DNA of 64,000 nt from Halobacteriovoraceae bacterium (GCA_002713145.1 PAVS01000001.1:1-64000); one strand, 5' to 3'. Shown: positions 1 through 11,350, counted from the first letter of the stretch. The notes: generated from the sequence alone by a model not told the origin. Made by a program: numbers and translations.

Positions 1-545
<545 letters not shown>

Positions 546-575
546 TTAGCTGATTTGTATATAGAAAAATAAGAT

Positions 576-602
576 AGGGGTCATTTTCTGGCCCCTTTTT
601 TT
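576..602 (+). terminator. Rho-independent terminator after collagen-like CDS
   Basis: GGGGTCA-ttttc-TGGCCCC stem followed by T7. Confidence 0.8.
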
Positions 603-1734
603 ATTCTATGGTTACTTCTTGATGTGAATTGTTTGGTTGAAAAATGAGAGAGTCTTTAGTTTGAATAATTCTTGACGAATTATTTTGTATGTCAAAAGTG
701 TTTAGTCCACTCAATCCATGAGATGATTGATGAATTTCAGTAGCTGATTTAGTATCACAAAAATTTTCAGTTGGTGTGTTTGATCCTAGTTCATCCACAC
801 TAGGGATCCCATAAAAGTGTTCATCGAGCTCAGCTGGAGTCCTCAATTGAAATTCAACATCCACTCCTGCTTTTTGAGTTATATGTTGATGAATCATTTT
901 TTGATAATAAGGTGGGATCATATTGGGAGAGTTTTTTATAATGGCATGTCTTTGATGAACATTACAAAAGTCTTCACCTAAGTGAGGATAACCCATTATG
1001 TTTGGGCAAAAATACGGCCTGAAGGTTGTATCCTCATTTGCATTAGTGCAACTTCCTCCAAGAAAAACCCCCATTGCTAAAGAAGGACAACTTGCAGGTT
1101 CAGGAGTTCCAATTTTATATCTTCCATTAGAAAGTCTTTGGGTGACTTCAGCTCCAGCTGCAATTGCTTCTTCACACCACGGAATGTATCTGCGACAGGC
1201 ACGAAGAGCTTTGGACTTTGTTCGATAAGAACTCTTTATTTTACTATTAGTGGTATAGCCATTATGCCAAGCAATGCTGTCTCTACAGTAAAGTGGCGCA
1301 TCGTTGGCCGTATAATAATACTCATCAGTAAAGCCATGAGTATGAATCACCTCATGGAGCATAGTCGTCCAAGGCATGGTTTTACTCATGATCGGAAAAG
1401 GATCTCCTCCTGCTCCAATATCTGGAACCGAAGTATAAATAGGACACAAATCAGCCTCACCACAAATTGTCCCAGCAGTTTCAAGGTCACATTTAGCCAA
1501 CCTTTCTATTCCGCTATGACCGCCTTCACAAGCAATATTAGCTATAACAGGCTGAGAGTTTATGGTAATAATATTTTGTTCGATTAATTGTTTGTAAGGC
1601 TCAAGCTTTGACATCTCTTTTACAAATTCACTGGCAGCTGCAGATGCACCTTGATCACTGAGAACTGTGATATTGAATTGACCTGCGAGCAGATTTGAGC
1701 TGATTAATATAATGAGTAGTGATAACTCTTTCAT
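601..1734 (-). CDS. Secreted zinc metalloprotease-like protein (HExxHxxGxxDEY motif)
   Basis: N-terminal signal peptide MKELSLLIILISSNLLAG; motif MLHEVIHTHGFTDEYYY. Confidence 0.75.
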   Translation of the reverse strand: MKELSLLIILISSNLLAGQFNITVLSDQGASAAASEFVKEMSKLEPYKQLIEQNIITINSQPVIANIACEGGHSGIERLAKCDLETAGTICGEADLCPIYTSVPDIGAGGDPFPIMSKTMPWTTMLHEVIHTHGFTDEYYYTANDAPLYCRDSIAWHNGYTTNSKIKSSYRTKSKALRACRRYIPWCEEAIAAGAEVTQRLSNGRYKIGTPEPASCPSLAMGVFLGGSCTNANEDTTFRPYFCPNIMGYPHLGEDFCNVHQRHAIIKNSPNMIPPYYQKMIHQHITQKAGVDVEFQLRTPAELDEHFYGIPSVDELGSNTPTENFCDTKSATEIHQSSHGLSGLNTFDIQNNSSRIIQTKDSLIFQPNNSHQEVTIE

Positions 1735-1764
1735 CTATTGGCTTATCGGTATTGAAGTGCTTTT

Positions 1765-2250
1765 TTAAAGTTCTTGATAAACTATGTCTGATATTTCAAA
1801 CTCCCTCGTTCCTGAGGGAGTTTTGACTTCCACATCATCGCCGACTTCTTTACCCATCAGCGCTTTTCCAATTGGGCTGCGCCAACTGATGCGATTGTTT
1901 TTGGTATCAATTTCATCTTGTCCGACAATCGTGTAGATGATTTCATTTTCATCTTCATTAATAACAGTCACTGTGGCTCCAAACTTTACGACTTCTGACT
2001 TGATGATAGCTGGATTGATGATGACCGCTTTTTCAATGCGCTTGCGTAGAAAATTACTGCGTTTATCAATTTCTCTGAGTCGCTTTTTTCCATACAAGTA
2101 ATCAGCGTTTTCGGAGCGATCTCCAAGACTTGCCGCCCATTGGATGACCTTAATAATTTCTGGCCGTTCTGTGAGGACAAGCTGATTGAGCTCATCGACT
2201 AAAGCTTGGTGACCCTTAGGGGTGATATAATTATCTTTCTTTGCTGGCAT
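1765..2250 (-). CDS. greB: Transcription elongation factor GreA/GreB family (GreB-like)
   Basis: ITPKGHQALVDELNQL...GDRSENADYLYGKKRLREIDKR coiled-coil plus C-terminal GKALMGKEVGDDVEVKTPSG. Confidence 0.9.
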   Translation of the reverse strand: MPAKKDNYITPKGHQALVDELNQLVLTERPEIIKVIQWAASLGDRSENADYLYGKKRLREIDKRSNFLRKRIEKAVIINPAIIKSEVVKFGATVTVINEDENEIIYTIVGQDEIDTKNNRISWRSPIGKALMGKEVGDDVEVKTPSGTREFEISDIVYQEL

Positions 2251-2836
2251 GTCTTACAGAGGCAAACTGGATAGCATCGGCACTCCAACTTGGAGCAGAA
2301 GTTATGGTCGCCACAAGGTCTTCTACTTGGGTACAGACACTAAACATTTGTTTGTGTTCAGGATTGTGAAAATTATTGGCTTCCATATTTTCTAGAAGTT
2401 TAATCAGAGGATCGTAATAGCCTTCAAAATTAAAAATAACGAGAGGTCCTATGTATTTTCCCAGTCGTTTGCAAGAGAGCCATTCAAAAAATTCTTCCAT
2501 GGTTCCACATCCACCTGGAAGGAAGATGGTGGCATCTGATTCGCTCATCATGCGATATTTGCGCTCGCTCATGTCTTGAGTGATATGTAATTCGCTAAGG
2601 TTGGTGTGTTGCCACTCCACTGCAATCATAAATTCTGGCATGTATCCGTGAACTTGCGCTCCAGCCTCTAGTCCACCATCGGCAACTCTACGCATAAGTC
2701 CTTTAGCACCTCCTCCATAGATAATATCTAATTCATGTCTAGCGAGTTCTTGACCAACTTGATAGGCCAAAGTGAGAAATTTTTCTGGGCACGCATCACT
2801 GGAACCGCACATCACCCCGATTTTCTTATGTTGCAT
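2231..2836 (-). CDS. LOG family protein (TIGR00730-type phosphoribohydrolase)
   Basis: GGGAKGLMRRVADG and PGGCGTMEEFFE motifs; overlaps greB start by 20 nt. Confidence 0.9.
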   Translation of the reverse strand: MQHKKIGVMCGSSDACPEKFLTLAYQVGQELARHELDIIYGGGAKGLMRRVADGGLEAGAQVHGYMPEFMIAVEWQHTNLSELHITQDMSERKYRMMSESDATIFLPGGCGTMEEFFEWLSCKRLGKYIGPLVIFNFEGYYDPLIKLLENMEANNFHNPEHKQMFSVCTQVEDLVATITSAPSWSADAIQFASVRHASKER

Positions 2837-2920
2837 AATAATCCTTCATTGTGAGTTGAGTCGTGTTTTAAACGTAGTATCAGATATAATCAATAATCAG
2901 CTAAAAGACTAGGAGGAAAT

Positions 2921-4300
2921 GTGTTACACCAAGAGATTGCTGCGGATATTATATTTGAAGGGATGAGTTTAGGTGCTGACTTCTGCGATATTTTTGTGGA
3001 TAAAGTGAGCTTACAACATTTATCACTTAATAGTTCTAAGATTAAAGATATTAAATCAGGGGTCGATTTCGGGATCGGAGTGAGACTTATATTTGGAGAG
3101 CAGATGGTCTATGGCTATACCAACTCCACCAAAAAAGAAGATCTTATTCAGTTAACCAGACTGATCGCCCAGAAAAACGGCAAGAAAACCAGTTTTGATC
3201 AAGCTGTTCAATTTAAAACAAAAAACTTTCATCAAGTAGCTGCACTTGCAGATAAAGAAATTCCTCTCAGTGAGAAAATTCAAAAACTCCATACTCTTGA
3301 TAAAAAAGTCAGGGCCCATTCAGAACTTATCTCCCAAGTTAATATTGGTCTGATGCTTAAAAAACAAGAAGTGGAAATTTTTGATTCTCACGGATTACAT
3401 GTTCAAGACACCAGACCTTATGTAAGGCTAGCCACTTCTGCCATTGCTAAAGATGGTAACTTGCAAGAAAGTGGATACTGGGCACCAGGGGCGCGAGGTG
3501 GATATGATTATATCGAAAGCCTAGATTTTGATTGGATTTCAAATTACTGCGCCAAACAAGCTCTCACCACCTTAAGAGCTGTTCCTTGTCCAGCAGGGAA
3601 AATGCCTGTTGTTATTGATAATGGTTTTGGGGGAGTTATTTTTCATGAAGCCTGTGGCCATTCACTCGAAACAACAGCGGTTCAAAAGAAAGCTTCGGTC
3701 TTCTGGGATAGAAAAGGGGATATGATTGCCAATGAAGCTGTGAGTGCTGTCGATGATGGGACGATGGATAATTATTGGGGAAGTATCTCTGTTGATGATG
3801 AAGGTATGGAAACTCAAAGAACTCAACTCATTAAAAATGGAAAACTCGAAAATTTTCTTTGTGATCGTATGGGAGAGATCAAAACAGGTCATCCTAGAAC
3901 AGGGTCAGCAAGGCGTGAGTCATATAAGTATGCCCCAGCATCTCGAATGAGAAATACTTTTATCGAACCAGGTCAATATAAAAAAGAAGAACTGATTCAA
4001 GCTATGGGAGATGGAATTTTTGCGGCAGCGATGGGCGGAGGTTCTGTGAATCCAGGAACGGGAGAATTTAACTTTGCTGTTCAGGAAGGATACCTGGTTA
4101 AAGATGGAAAAATTAAAGAGCCAGTTAAGGGGGCCACCCTCATTGGAACGGGAGAAGAGATTCTCAAGAATATTTCTATGGTGGGAGATAATTTTGAACT
4201 CGCTGCAGGTGTATGTGGTTCCGTGAGTGGAGGAGTTCCTACAACGGTAGGACAAGCGGCCATAAAAGTAGACGAGATTTTAGTAGGAGGTAATGCATAA
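2921..4300 (+). CDS. tldD: Metalloprotease TldD
   Basis: HEACGH (HExxxH) motif, GTGEF/GTGEEILKNISMVGDNFEL C-terminus; GTG start behind AGGAGG; adjacent to tldE. Confidence 0.93.
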   Translation: MLHQEIAADIIFEGMSLGADFCDIFVDKVSLQHLSLNSSKIKDIKSGVDFGIGVRLIFGEQMVYGYTNSTKKEDLIQLTRLIAQKNGKKTSFDQAVQFKTKNFHQVAALADKEIPLSEKIQKLHTLDKKVRAHSELISQVNIGLMLKKQEVEIFDSHGLHVQDTRPYVRLATSAIAKDGNLQESGYWAPGARGGYDYIESLDFDWISNYCAKQALTTLRAVPCPAGKMPVVIDNGFGGVIFHEACGHSLETTAVQKKASVFWDRKGDMIANEAVSAVDDGTMDNYWGSISVDDEGMETQRTQLIKNGKLENFLCDRMGEIKTGHPRTGSARRESYKYAPASRMRNTFIEPGQYKKEELIQAMGDGIFAAAMGGGSVNPGTGEFNFAVQEGYLVKDGKIKEPVKGATLIGTGEEILKNISMVGDNFELAAGVCGSVSGGVPTTVGQAAIKVDEILVGGNA

Positions 4301-5634
4301 TGGATCATTTATTAAAAGCGAAAATGCAAAAACTCATAGATATGTCTTTAGCTGCGGGTGCGGATAAAGCGGATGTCATTCTTTCAGCTGGAGATAGCTT
4401 TTCTCTTTCCGCTCAAAATAATAAAATTGATAAGTATCAAGTCTCTGGATCACAAGTCCTTGGACTCAGAGTGATTAAAGATCAAAAAATTGGATTGGCC
4501 TATTCTGAGGCTCTTGATGAAGATGCTCTCAAGAGTATTTCTGAAGCAGCGGTAGAGAACGCAAAAAATTCAGAGGTTAATCCTCATGAAGATATTAGAC
4601 TAGAGAATGGTGAAAAAACTTTTGAAAGTGAGTACAAGCAAGTTGATACTGATGTGGATGAAAAAATAAACTTTTGTCTCTCGCTTGAAGCAGATGTTTT
4701 GAAAAAAGAGCCTAAAGCTAAAGCGGCTCCTTATAATGGTTTAGGAGAAGGGACTTCTTCTAGTTATTATATGAATCATCTTGGAACTTTCACTTATGAG
4801 AGTGATTATTATATGTCTTGTTATACTTCAGCGTTAATACAAGACGGAGCTAATAGCTCAATGCATTTTCATGACTCTATGGGGAGAAAGTTAAGTGATC
4901 TTAAAAAAGATGAATGTGTGAATGAAAGTATTGAGCACGCCAAAGAGTGGTTGACTGCTAAAAGTTTATCCACTGGGAAGTACGATGTGATCTTTACCCC
5001 AGATGCTTTCTCCCAAGTCTTTGGGTGCTTTTCCAATATTTATTCTGCCAAGGGAGCCATGGAAAAAACAAATCCCTTTGCAGATAGGCTGGGTCAAAAA
5101 GTGATGAGTGAATTAATTACAATTAAAGATATTCCTCAGTATCAGGATGGTTTTTTTAAAAGCTTTGTCGACTCCGAAGGAGTTTTGCAGGAAGATCTGG
5201 ACCTCGTGGTCGATGGGGTGATGAAGAATTTTTATCATAATTCGAGTACGGCACATTATTTTAACACTGAAACAAATGGTCGAGCTGCTCGAGGAGCAAA
5301 ATCAAGTCTTGGAACGTCTGGAACAACGAAAGTGATATCTGCTGGGAAAACGAATGTGACTGATTTAAAAAGCGGAGAATATTTTAAAATTCATTCCTTA
5401 CAAGGACTTCACTCAGGGGCCAATGCGATTTCAGGTGAGTTTTCTTTTGCAGCCTCAGGATATTTAATGAAAGACGGCAAGAGAGTCAGGCCAGTTAAAG
5501 GGGTGACTGTTTCAAGTAATTTTCATAAGATGTTAACTTCAATCAATCTTATTGGAGACAAAATTGAATCCACCACCAATAAAGGATTTTTCTCTCCACT
5601 TATGAGATTTGAAAATATTAGTATTGCTGGCTAA
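4300..5634 (+). CDS. pmbA: TldE/PmbA family protein
   Basis: GADKADVILSAGDSFSLSAQNNKIDKYQ N-terminus typical of TldE/PmbA; paired with tldD. Confidence 0.92.
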   Translation: MDHLLKAKMQKLIDMSLAAGADKADVILSAGDSFSLSAQNNKIDKYQVSGSQVLGLRVIKDQKIGLAYSEALDEDALKSISEAAVENAKNSEVNPHEDIRLENGEKTFESEYKQVDTDVDEKINFCLSLEADVLKKEPKAKAAPYNGLGEGTSSSYYMNHLGTFTYESDYYMSCYTSALIQDGANSSMHFHDSMGRKLSDLKKDECVNESIEHAKEWLTAKSLSTGKYDVIFTPDAFSQVFGCFSNIYSAKGAMEKTNPFADRLGQKVMSELITIKDIPQYQDGFFKSFVDSEGVLQEDLDLVVDGVMKNFYHNSSTAHYFNTETNGRAARGAKSSLGTSGTTKVISAGKTNVTDLKSGEYFKIHSLQGLHSGANAISGEFSFAASGYLMKDGKRVRPVKGVTVSSNFHKMLTSINLIGDKIESTTNKGFFSPLMRFENISIAG

Positions 5635-5642
5635 GGATCGTT

Positions 5643-6188
5643 ATGAAGTCATGGAAGTTTAAAATATTAGCCCCTCTAATTTTTGTGGGGTTACTCTTTA
5701 TTGTTAAATATATCCTTTGGGATTTTCCTGTATCAGATGGTAAGCGAGTGGGGAATCTGACTAAGATTTCACACAAGGGCCGTTTTATTAAAACGTGGGA
5801 AGGCACTATCGATGAGGGAAGTGGAGACCAACTCACGACACGTTTCTCTGTGAAAAGTGACCAGATTGGGGAAGAGCTTTATGCTTTCGAAGGCAAAGGG
5901 GTTGTTATCTATTATAATGAACATCTCGTAGGTTGGCCTAGAGAGACTAAATACGACGTCGTAAGCTGGAAACCTCAGCAAAAAGATGCGGGGAGTCAGC
6001 CAGTTGAAAGCAATCTGACAGGTAATTTAAGTGAGACAAATCCTCTCGTTAAAGCTCTGAGTAAAACGCTTTTTTGCTCGTTGCTTGGGACTTTGTATAA
6101 AAATCAAGAATTATATCAACAAGTTAAAGATTATGTGAGGGAAAACAATCTCTATCTCTATAATCAATATGAAAATTGTAATGACTAA
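5643..6188 (+). CDS. Conserved hypothetical membrane-anchored protein
   Basis: Intact ORF with N-terminal TM; follows tldE closely. Confidence 0.7.
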   Translation: MKSWKFKILAPLIFVGLLFIVKYILWDFPVSDGKRVGNLTKISHKGRFIKTWEGTIDEGSGDQLTTRFSVKSDQIGEELYAFEGKGVVIYYNEHLVGWPRETKYDVVSWKPQQKDAGSQPVESNLTGNLSETNPLVKALSKTLFCSLLGTLYKNQELYQQVKDYVRENNLYLYNQYENCND

Positions 6189-6242
6189 GCGTGTTTAGCT
6201 TGTTAGGTTTGAACTTTACTAAAATTAATGAAGGGGTGAGTT

Positions 6243-7364
6243 TTGGATACAGCTAAAACAACTGAGACCCAAGCGTCTCAAACTCAGCAAAATATTGAAC
6301 CAAAGTTAAATATAGTTAAGAAGAAAAGAGAAACAAATCTTAAAAGTTTAGGTGAATATAATCGTGAAGTTTCTAAACAGCTGGATAAGAAAATTTTTAA
6401 AAGAGATCCTAAACGCCTAAAATATTTTGCCCTTTACTATCCTGTTATTGCCGTCTGTATGTATGTCGTGATGGCGACAGAAGCTTCCTTAATTTTTAAA
6501 ATCTTAAGTGGAGTACTTATGGGAATGTCACTGGCAGGAACAACATTTCTCGGCCATGAGATTCTTCATGGCTCTGTAGTAAAAAATAAAAAGTGGCAGC
6601 AATTTTTTGGTTTTCTTGGTTTTGCGCCCTTTATGATTAGCCCAACCTATTGGAGATTTTGGCATAATAATCTTCATCACGGAAACGCTCAGCTCCTTTA
6701 TAAAGACCCGGATGCTTTTCCTACTAAGATGGTTTGGAAAAAAAGTAAATACATGCAAAGAGTTTTCAAGCTCTCTCCTGGCTCTGGCTACTTGAGAAGC
6801 TATTTATATTTTTTCTATTGGTTCTCTCTGCAAGCTTTTATGAATCAAGCTTGGATGAGATTTGGAAATAAAATGTGGGACAAAATGAATCATAAAAAAG
6901 TCACGATTGAATTTGGTATTCAAGTGGCACTTTTTGTGGGTTTTCTCACTTTTATTGGAGTTGAAAATTGGCTCTGGCTTTTTGTCATACCTTTTATGGT
7001 GATGAATTATACTGTTATGAGTTATATCTCCACCAATCATAATATTAGTCCTTATACTAAAATTAATGATCCTTTGGTTAACTCACTTAGCGTAAAAAAC
7101 AATCGATTCTTAGAGTGGTTCAATCTCAATTTTGGTTATCATACTGAGCATCATTTGTTTCCTGCTATGCCCATGACCAGGGCCAAGGAAGTGAGCAAGA
7201 AGCTGCAAGAGATGTATCCTGATCGTTATCAGATTATGCCTAAGCACAAAGCGGTTAAACTTCTTTATTCAACACCTAGAATCTATAAAAATAGAGACAC
7301 TCTGATTAATCCCGAAACAGGAGCAGAGTATTCTACATTAGGTGCAGAAAAAATCATTCAATAG
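6243..7364 (+). CDS. Fatty acid desaturase
   Basis: Three histidine boxes: GHEILHG, HNNLHH, HTEHHLFP; multiple TM segments. Confidence 0.93.
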   Translation: MDTAKTTETQASQTQQNIEPKLNIVKKKRETNLKSLGEYNREVSKQLDKKIFKRDPKRLKYFALYYPVIAVCMYVVMATEASLIFKILSGVLMGMSLAGTTFLGHEILHGSVVKNKKWQQFFGFLGFAPFMISPTYWRFWHNNLHHGNAQLLYKDPDAFPTKMVWKKSKYMQRVFKLSPGSGYLRSYLYFFYWFSLQAFMNQAWMRFGNKMWDKMNHKKVTIEFGIQVALFVGFLTFIGVENWLWLFVIPFMVMNYTVMSYISTNHNISPYTKINDPLVNSLSVKNNRFLEWFNLNFGYHTEHHLFPAMPMTRAKEVSKKLQEMYPDRYQIMPKHKAVKLLYSTPRIYKNRDTLINPETGAEYSTLGAEKIIQ

Positions 7365-7481
7365 CTTTGTGAAAAACTCAGGTATTGGGTAATGGTTAAT
7401 ACTTTTCAGTAAGTTAAGTTTCATTTGCCAAAACCGGAATAAAATTATTTGATAGAGTCATAACTTTTCAAGGATGGAAAC

Positions 7482-8375
7482 GTGAGATTTTTGACATTAT
7501 CAATGATGGCCTGGATGCTGTCTTTTTCTGCTTACTCAGCACTTAATATCGTCACTTATAATATTCGCAATTTTGATTCAAAAGGTGATCAAACAAATAA
7601 AGCGGCACTCTCAAAAATTTTATCAGACTTAAACTTTGATATCCTCCAAGTTGAAGAAATAGTTAATACCCATAGTTTTCGCAATTATATCAACTCAGAG
7701 TTTCCTGGTTACAATGTGGTTTTGAGTAAATGCGGGGGCGGAGGACAGCAGAAAATTGGCTTTGTTTATAATCCCGCTAAAGTTGTTTTGCATAAGTATT
7801 ATGAAGATAAAAGAGTCAGTGATCCGGGCGTTGTGATAGGCGACTTCGGTTGTGGACGCTTGCGTCCAGCCTTAGTGGGAATGTTTGAAGAACGTAAAAC
7901 GGCTAAGAAGTTTGTTGTTATTGGTGTTCATCTTAAAGCTGGAGGAAGTGAGAGAAGTTTTCAAAAGCGATTTAAACAATATGAAATCTTAGGGCAAATG
8001 CTTGATGAATTAAAGCTGGCGAATCACCATGATATCATCGTCTTAGGAGATTTTAACACTACAGGTTTTAATATACGAAATCGTGATTATGTGAAGTTCA
8101 CAGAAATGTTAGGAGACGCTAAATTCGAAACAACGGGTGATGATGTTCAATGCACATCTTATTGGAGTGGTTTGAACCGCCATGATAATATTGAAGAGTC
8201 TTCCCTATTAGATCATATTATTTTTCCTAAAAATCTCTTAGGTTATAGTAAGCTTTCTGTACAGACAGCTTCTCATTGTAAAAAAGTAAAATGTCGTGAC
8301 GCCTCAGTTAGAGATTTAGGAATTAGTTATTCACAAGTAAGCGATCACTGTCCTATTTTGGCCCGCTTTGAATAA
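7482..8375 (+). CDS. Secreted endonuclease/exonuclease/phosphatase (EEP) family protein
   Basis: Signal peptide; NIVTYNIRNFD, QVEEI, VLGDFNTTG, SDHCPI motifs. Confidence 0.88.
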   Translation: MRFLTLSMMAWMLSFSAYSALNIVTYNIRNFDSKGDQTNKAALSKILSDLNFDILQVEEIVNTHSFRNYINSEFPGYNVVLSKCGGGGQQKIGFVYNPAKVVLHKYYEDKRVSDPGVVIGDFGCGRLRPALVGMFEERKTAKKFVVIGVHLKAGGSERSFQKRFKQYEILGQMLDELKLANHHDIIVLGDFNTTGFNIRNRDYVKFTEMLGDAKFETTGDDVQCTSYWSGLNRHDNIEESSLLDHIIFPKNLLGYSKLSVQTASHCKKVKCRDASVRDLGISYSQVSDHCPILARFE

Positions 8376-9019
8376 TGAGCTTTGGTTCAGATTATTGGGA
8401 ATCAAATTACTCTGAGCCTAAAACGATGGATGGCATTGGCAATGCCAAAGAGCACACCGCTTATCTAAAATCATTTTTTGAATTAGAGTTAATCGATATT
8501 TCAAGTGTCATTGATCTCGGCTTTGGATATGGTTATCTTTTCCAAAAAGTGATAAAAGCATTTCTACCTTATAAGGCCTGTGGCGTAGAGCCTTCTGAAT
8601 ATGCCTACGCTAAAGCCTTAAAACGAAAACTCAAACCTGTCGAATCTATGAAATTAGAGCTCTTGAATGAAACTATTCAATCATGGTGTGCAAGAAAAGA
8701 GCATAAAAAACTGCGCTTTGATTTAGGATTATGCACATCAGTGTTTCAGTATTTATCTGACGAAGATCTCAAGATTGTTCTTCCTATTTTATCGCAAAGA
8801 ATAAAATATCTATACTTAACAGTTCCAACAGATCTTGAGCTGGAGAGACAAGTAGAGGATTTAAATTTTAAAGATGAATATGCTATAAAAAGATCGAGAG
8901 AATTCTATAGAGAAATTATTGGGGAGCATTTTACAAATATTTCAAGTAAAATTTGGGAAAGTAAATTTTATTTCAATGAAGAGACAACATTATTTACAGA
9001 ACTACTTTACCGTAGCTAA
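8375..9019 (+). CDS. SAM-dependent methyltransferase-like protein
   Basis: VIDLGFGYGYLFQKVIKAF...CGVEPSEYA; TAATG overlap with upstream gene. Confidence 0.7.
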   Translation: MSFGSDYWESNYSEPKTMDGIGNAKEHTAYLKSFFELELIDISSVIDLGFGYGYLFQKVIKAFLPYKACGVEPSEYAYAKALKRKLKPVESMKLELLNETIQSWCARKEHKKLRFDLGLCTSVFQYLSDEDLKIVLPILSQRIKYLYLTVPTDLELERQVEDLNFKDEYAIKRSREFYREIIGEHFTNISSKIWESKFYFNEETTLFTELLYRS

Positions 9020-9028
9020 GAGGGGTTT

Positions 9029-10222
9029 ATGAGTATTATTGCAAGACGTATTTTGAACATGGAAGAATCTGCAACTTTAAAAATGGCAAATTTAGCTTGG
9101 GAGCTTAAAGACCAGGGAAAAGATGTCATCAGTTTGAGTCTTGGAGAGCCGGACTTCAACACCCCTCAGTTTGTCAAAGATGCAGCCATTGAAGCTATCC
9201 ATAATGATTTTACTCATTATCCTCCCGTACCAGGTTATAAAGATGTGCGCCAAAGTATTTGTGAAAAATTTAAAAGAGATAATGGCCTTGAGTTTACACC
9301 TGAACAAATTGTGATCTCTACTGGTGCTAAGCACTCCCTTATGAATATATGTTTAGCTTTAGTTAATCCAGGTGAGGAAGTTATACTTCCTGCACCTTAC
9401 TGGGTAAGCTATCATGCCATGGCAAGTTTTGCTGAGGCAAAAATTGTGGAAATTAAAACAGGAATCGAGAATGATTTTAAAATCACTCCCGAGCAGCTCG
9501 AAGAAGCATTAACTGAAAATTCAAAACTTTTTATCTTTAGTAATCCTTGTAACCCGTCAGGTTCAGTTTATTCTAAAGACGAACTCATAGCACTTGCTCA
9601 AGTCTTCGAAAAATACCCGAAATGTTATATCGTCTCTGATGAAATCTATGAACATATTAACTTTGATGATGAGTGTTTTAGTATTGGAACTGTTGAGTCC
9701 ATAAAAGACAGAGTCATTACTGTAAATGGGGTGGCTAAGGGCTTCGCTATGACCGGATGGCGAATCGGTTATCTTGGCGCGAGTAAAGAGGTTGCCAGTG
9801 CTTGCACTAAACTCCAAGGTCAGTTTACCTCTGGGGCAAATACGATTGCTCAAAAGGCTACAGCTGCCGCAGTTCAAGCTGACCCTAAAAAAATTGAAGA
9901 GATGAAACAAACCTTTTTAAAGAGAAGAGACCTTGTGATTGAATTACTCAAATCTATTGAAGGTCTGGGGGTTAATATTCCCAAAGGTGCATTTTATGTT
10001 TTTCCCGACGTTAGCTCTTATCTAGGTAAGTCAGTGAATGGGCAGACGATAAAAACTGCTGATGATCTTTGTATGTACTTACTTGAGGACGGGCTTGTTG
10101 CGACCACTTCGGGAGAATCTTTTGGTTGCCCCCAAAATATTAGGATTTCTTATGCCAACTCTGAGGAGCAACTTAAAGAAGCAATTAAGCGTCTTAAGAA
10201 TTCTCTTGCAAAGTTAAGCTAG
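9029..10222 (+). CDS. Class I/II pyridoxal-phosphate aminotransferase (aspartate aminotransferase-like)
   Basis: SLGEPDFNTPQFVKDAA, NPCNPSG, SDEIYEHI, GVAKGFAMTGWRIGY motifs. Confidence 0.93.
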   Translation: MSIIARRILNMEESATLKMANLAWELKDQGKDVISLSLGEPDFNTPQFVKDAAIEAIHNDFTHYPPVPGYKDVRQSICEKFKRDNGLEFTPEQIVISTGAKHSLMNICLALVNPGEEVILPAPYWVSYHAMASFAEAKIVEIKTGIENDFKITPEQLEEALTENSKLFIFSNPCNPSGSVYSKDELIALAQVFEKYPKCYIVSDEIYEHINFDDECFSIGTVESIKDRVITVNGVAKGFAMTGWRIGYLGASKEVASACTKLQGQFTSGANTIAQKATAAAVQADPKKIEEMKQTFLKRRDLVIELLKSIEGLGVNIPKGAFYVFPDVSSYLGKSVNGQTIKTADDLCMYLLEDGLVATTSGESFGCPQNIRISYANSEEQLKEAIKRLKNSLAKLS

Positions 10223-10241
10223 GCTAAGTTACTGAAATCAT

Positions 10242-10273
10242 CTAAGCACCTAAACGAAATTCTAGGTGCTTAG
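10242..10273. repeat. Perfect 11-bp inverted repeat (hairpin)
   Basis: CTAAGCACCTA-aacgaaattc-TAGGTGCTTAG between aminotransferase and the next gene; no T-tract. Confidence 0.8.
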
Positions 10274-10361
10274 CTAAAATCTTACATCTGCTCCAGTAAA
10301 AATTTCACTCCAAATTGTACTTTATTCTGAGAAGTTCTAATCTTCGCCCAAGGAGGAAATT

Positions 10362-11252
10362 ATGGTGACTAAAAAAATTGTGGGGACAATTGCTTTGGCC
10401 ATGCTTTTAGGACAAGGCGTGTTTGCTGCGAGTAATGAAGTCTATGACATTGCTGATATGGAATCCATTTCTATTGATGAAAATGAATTATTAAGAATGG
10501 AAGCAGAGTCTTGGGAAGCTGAAGAAAAAGATTTAAGTGAGCTCATGGGCGAATTAAATCTCACTCAGAACAAACAAGCACCTATTGCTGGTGAAGCTGT
10601 CATGGGGATACGCTCGAGTATTATGCCTAATAATATTAGACCATATGATCCCTTTGCTAAGAAGCGATATAAAAATATCATTCTAGGTAAAGTGTATAAA
10701 AGTAAAAATCCATTTAATGGATATGATTATTACCGACATATTACTGTTTTTAACGCGAGAAAAAAGAAAAGTAAGTTTCCTGGACTTTTCTCTCATGAAG
10801 AGCCATGTCACACCAGTAGTTTCTTTTTTGCGGACTGGGGAATTAGTGAAACATTAACAGTGACACTTTCTTCTGAAGTAAAAGCAGGTTCTGAAGCACT
10901 CGGTCTATCGGCTTCAGTGGGGATGAGTATTTCCAAAGGAATTACTATTTCTACCACACGCAGATTACAAGGGACTGCAGGTTACACGTCTATCCATACT
11001 CCGATGTTGACCAGTACAACTTACAGAGGAAAAACTTTTATTGTCACTTACAATAAGAGCACAAAAAAAATGAAATATCTTGAGGCTTCAATGACTCAGA
11101 GATGGAGTAACTCTTATCCTTATAATTTTTATTTGGATAATCAAGATGTTCTGTTTTCTGTTGATAGAACGAATGTAAGAAAGTGCCCAGGATATGAAGA
11201 GCAAGATTCACCGGATGATGGTGCAGGAATTTATAAGAAAGCTGGTTTTTAA
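10362..11252 (+). CDS. Secreted hypothetical protein
   Basis: Signal peptide; strong RBS AAGGAGG before ATG. Confidence 0.8.
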   Translation: MVTKKIVGTIALAMLLGQGVFAASNEVYDIADMESISIDENELLRMEAESWEAEEKDLSELMGELNLTQNKQAPIAGEAVMGIRSSIMPNNIRPYDPFAKKRYKNIILGKVYKSKNPFNGYDYYRHITVFNARKKKSKFPGLFSHEEPCHTSSFFFADWGISETLTVTLSSEVKAGSEALGLSASVGMSISKGITISTTRRLQGTAGYTSIHTPMLTSTTYRGKTFIVTYNKSTKKMKYLEASMTQRWSNSYPYNFYLDNQDVLFSVDRTNVRKCPGYEEQDSPDDGAGIYKKAGF

Positions 11253-11292
11253 GTCACTTATTTCGTTAATTAAAAATACTTGATTAATTTAG

Positions 11293-11318
11293 TGGGGCCC
11301 AAAGTGGCCCCATTTTTT
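11293..11318 (+). terminator. Rho-independent terminator
   Basis: TGGGGCC-caaagt-GGCCCCA followed by T6. Confidence 0.85.
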
Positions 11319-11350
11319 GTTTCAATTTCTGCCAAAATATTCCGATAGTG

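Noticed and set aside
998-1587. Plus-strand ORFs 998..1228 and 1138..1587
   Set aside because: Antisense to the secreted metalloprotease gene; no RBS or recognisable protein features.
3662-4308. Minus-strand ORFs within tldD
   Set aside because: Shadow ORFs of a strongly recognised gene.
2921-6188. RiPP biosynthetic cluster around tldD/tldE
   Set aside because: No precursor peptide or tailoring enzymes nearby; tldDE are common housekeeping genes.
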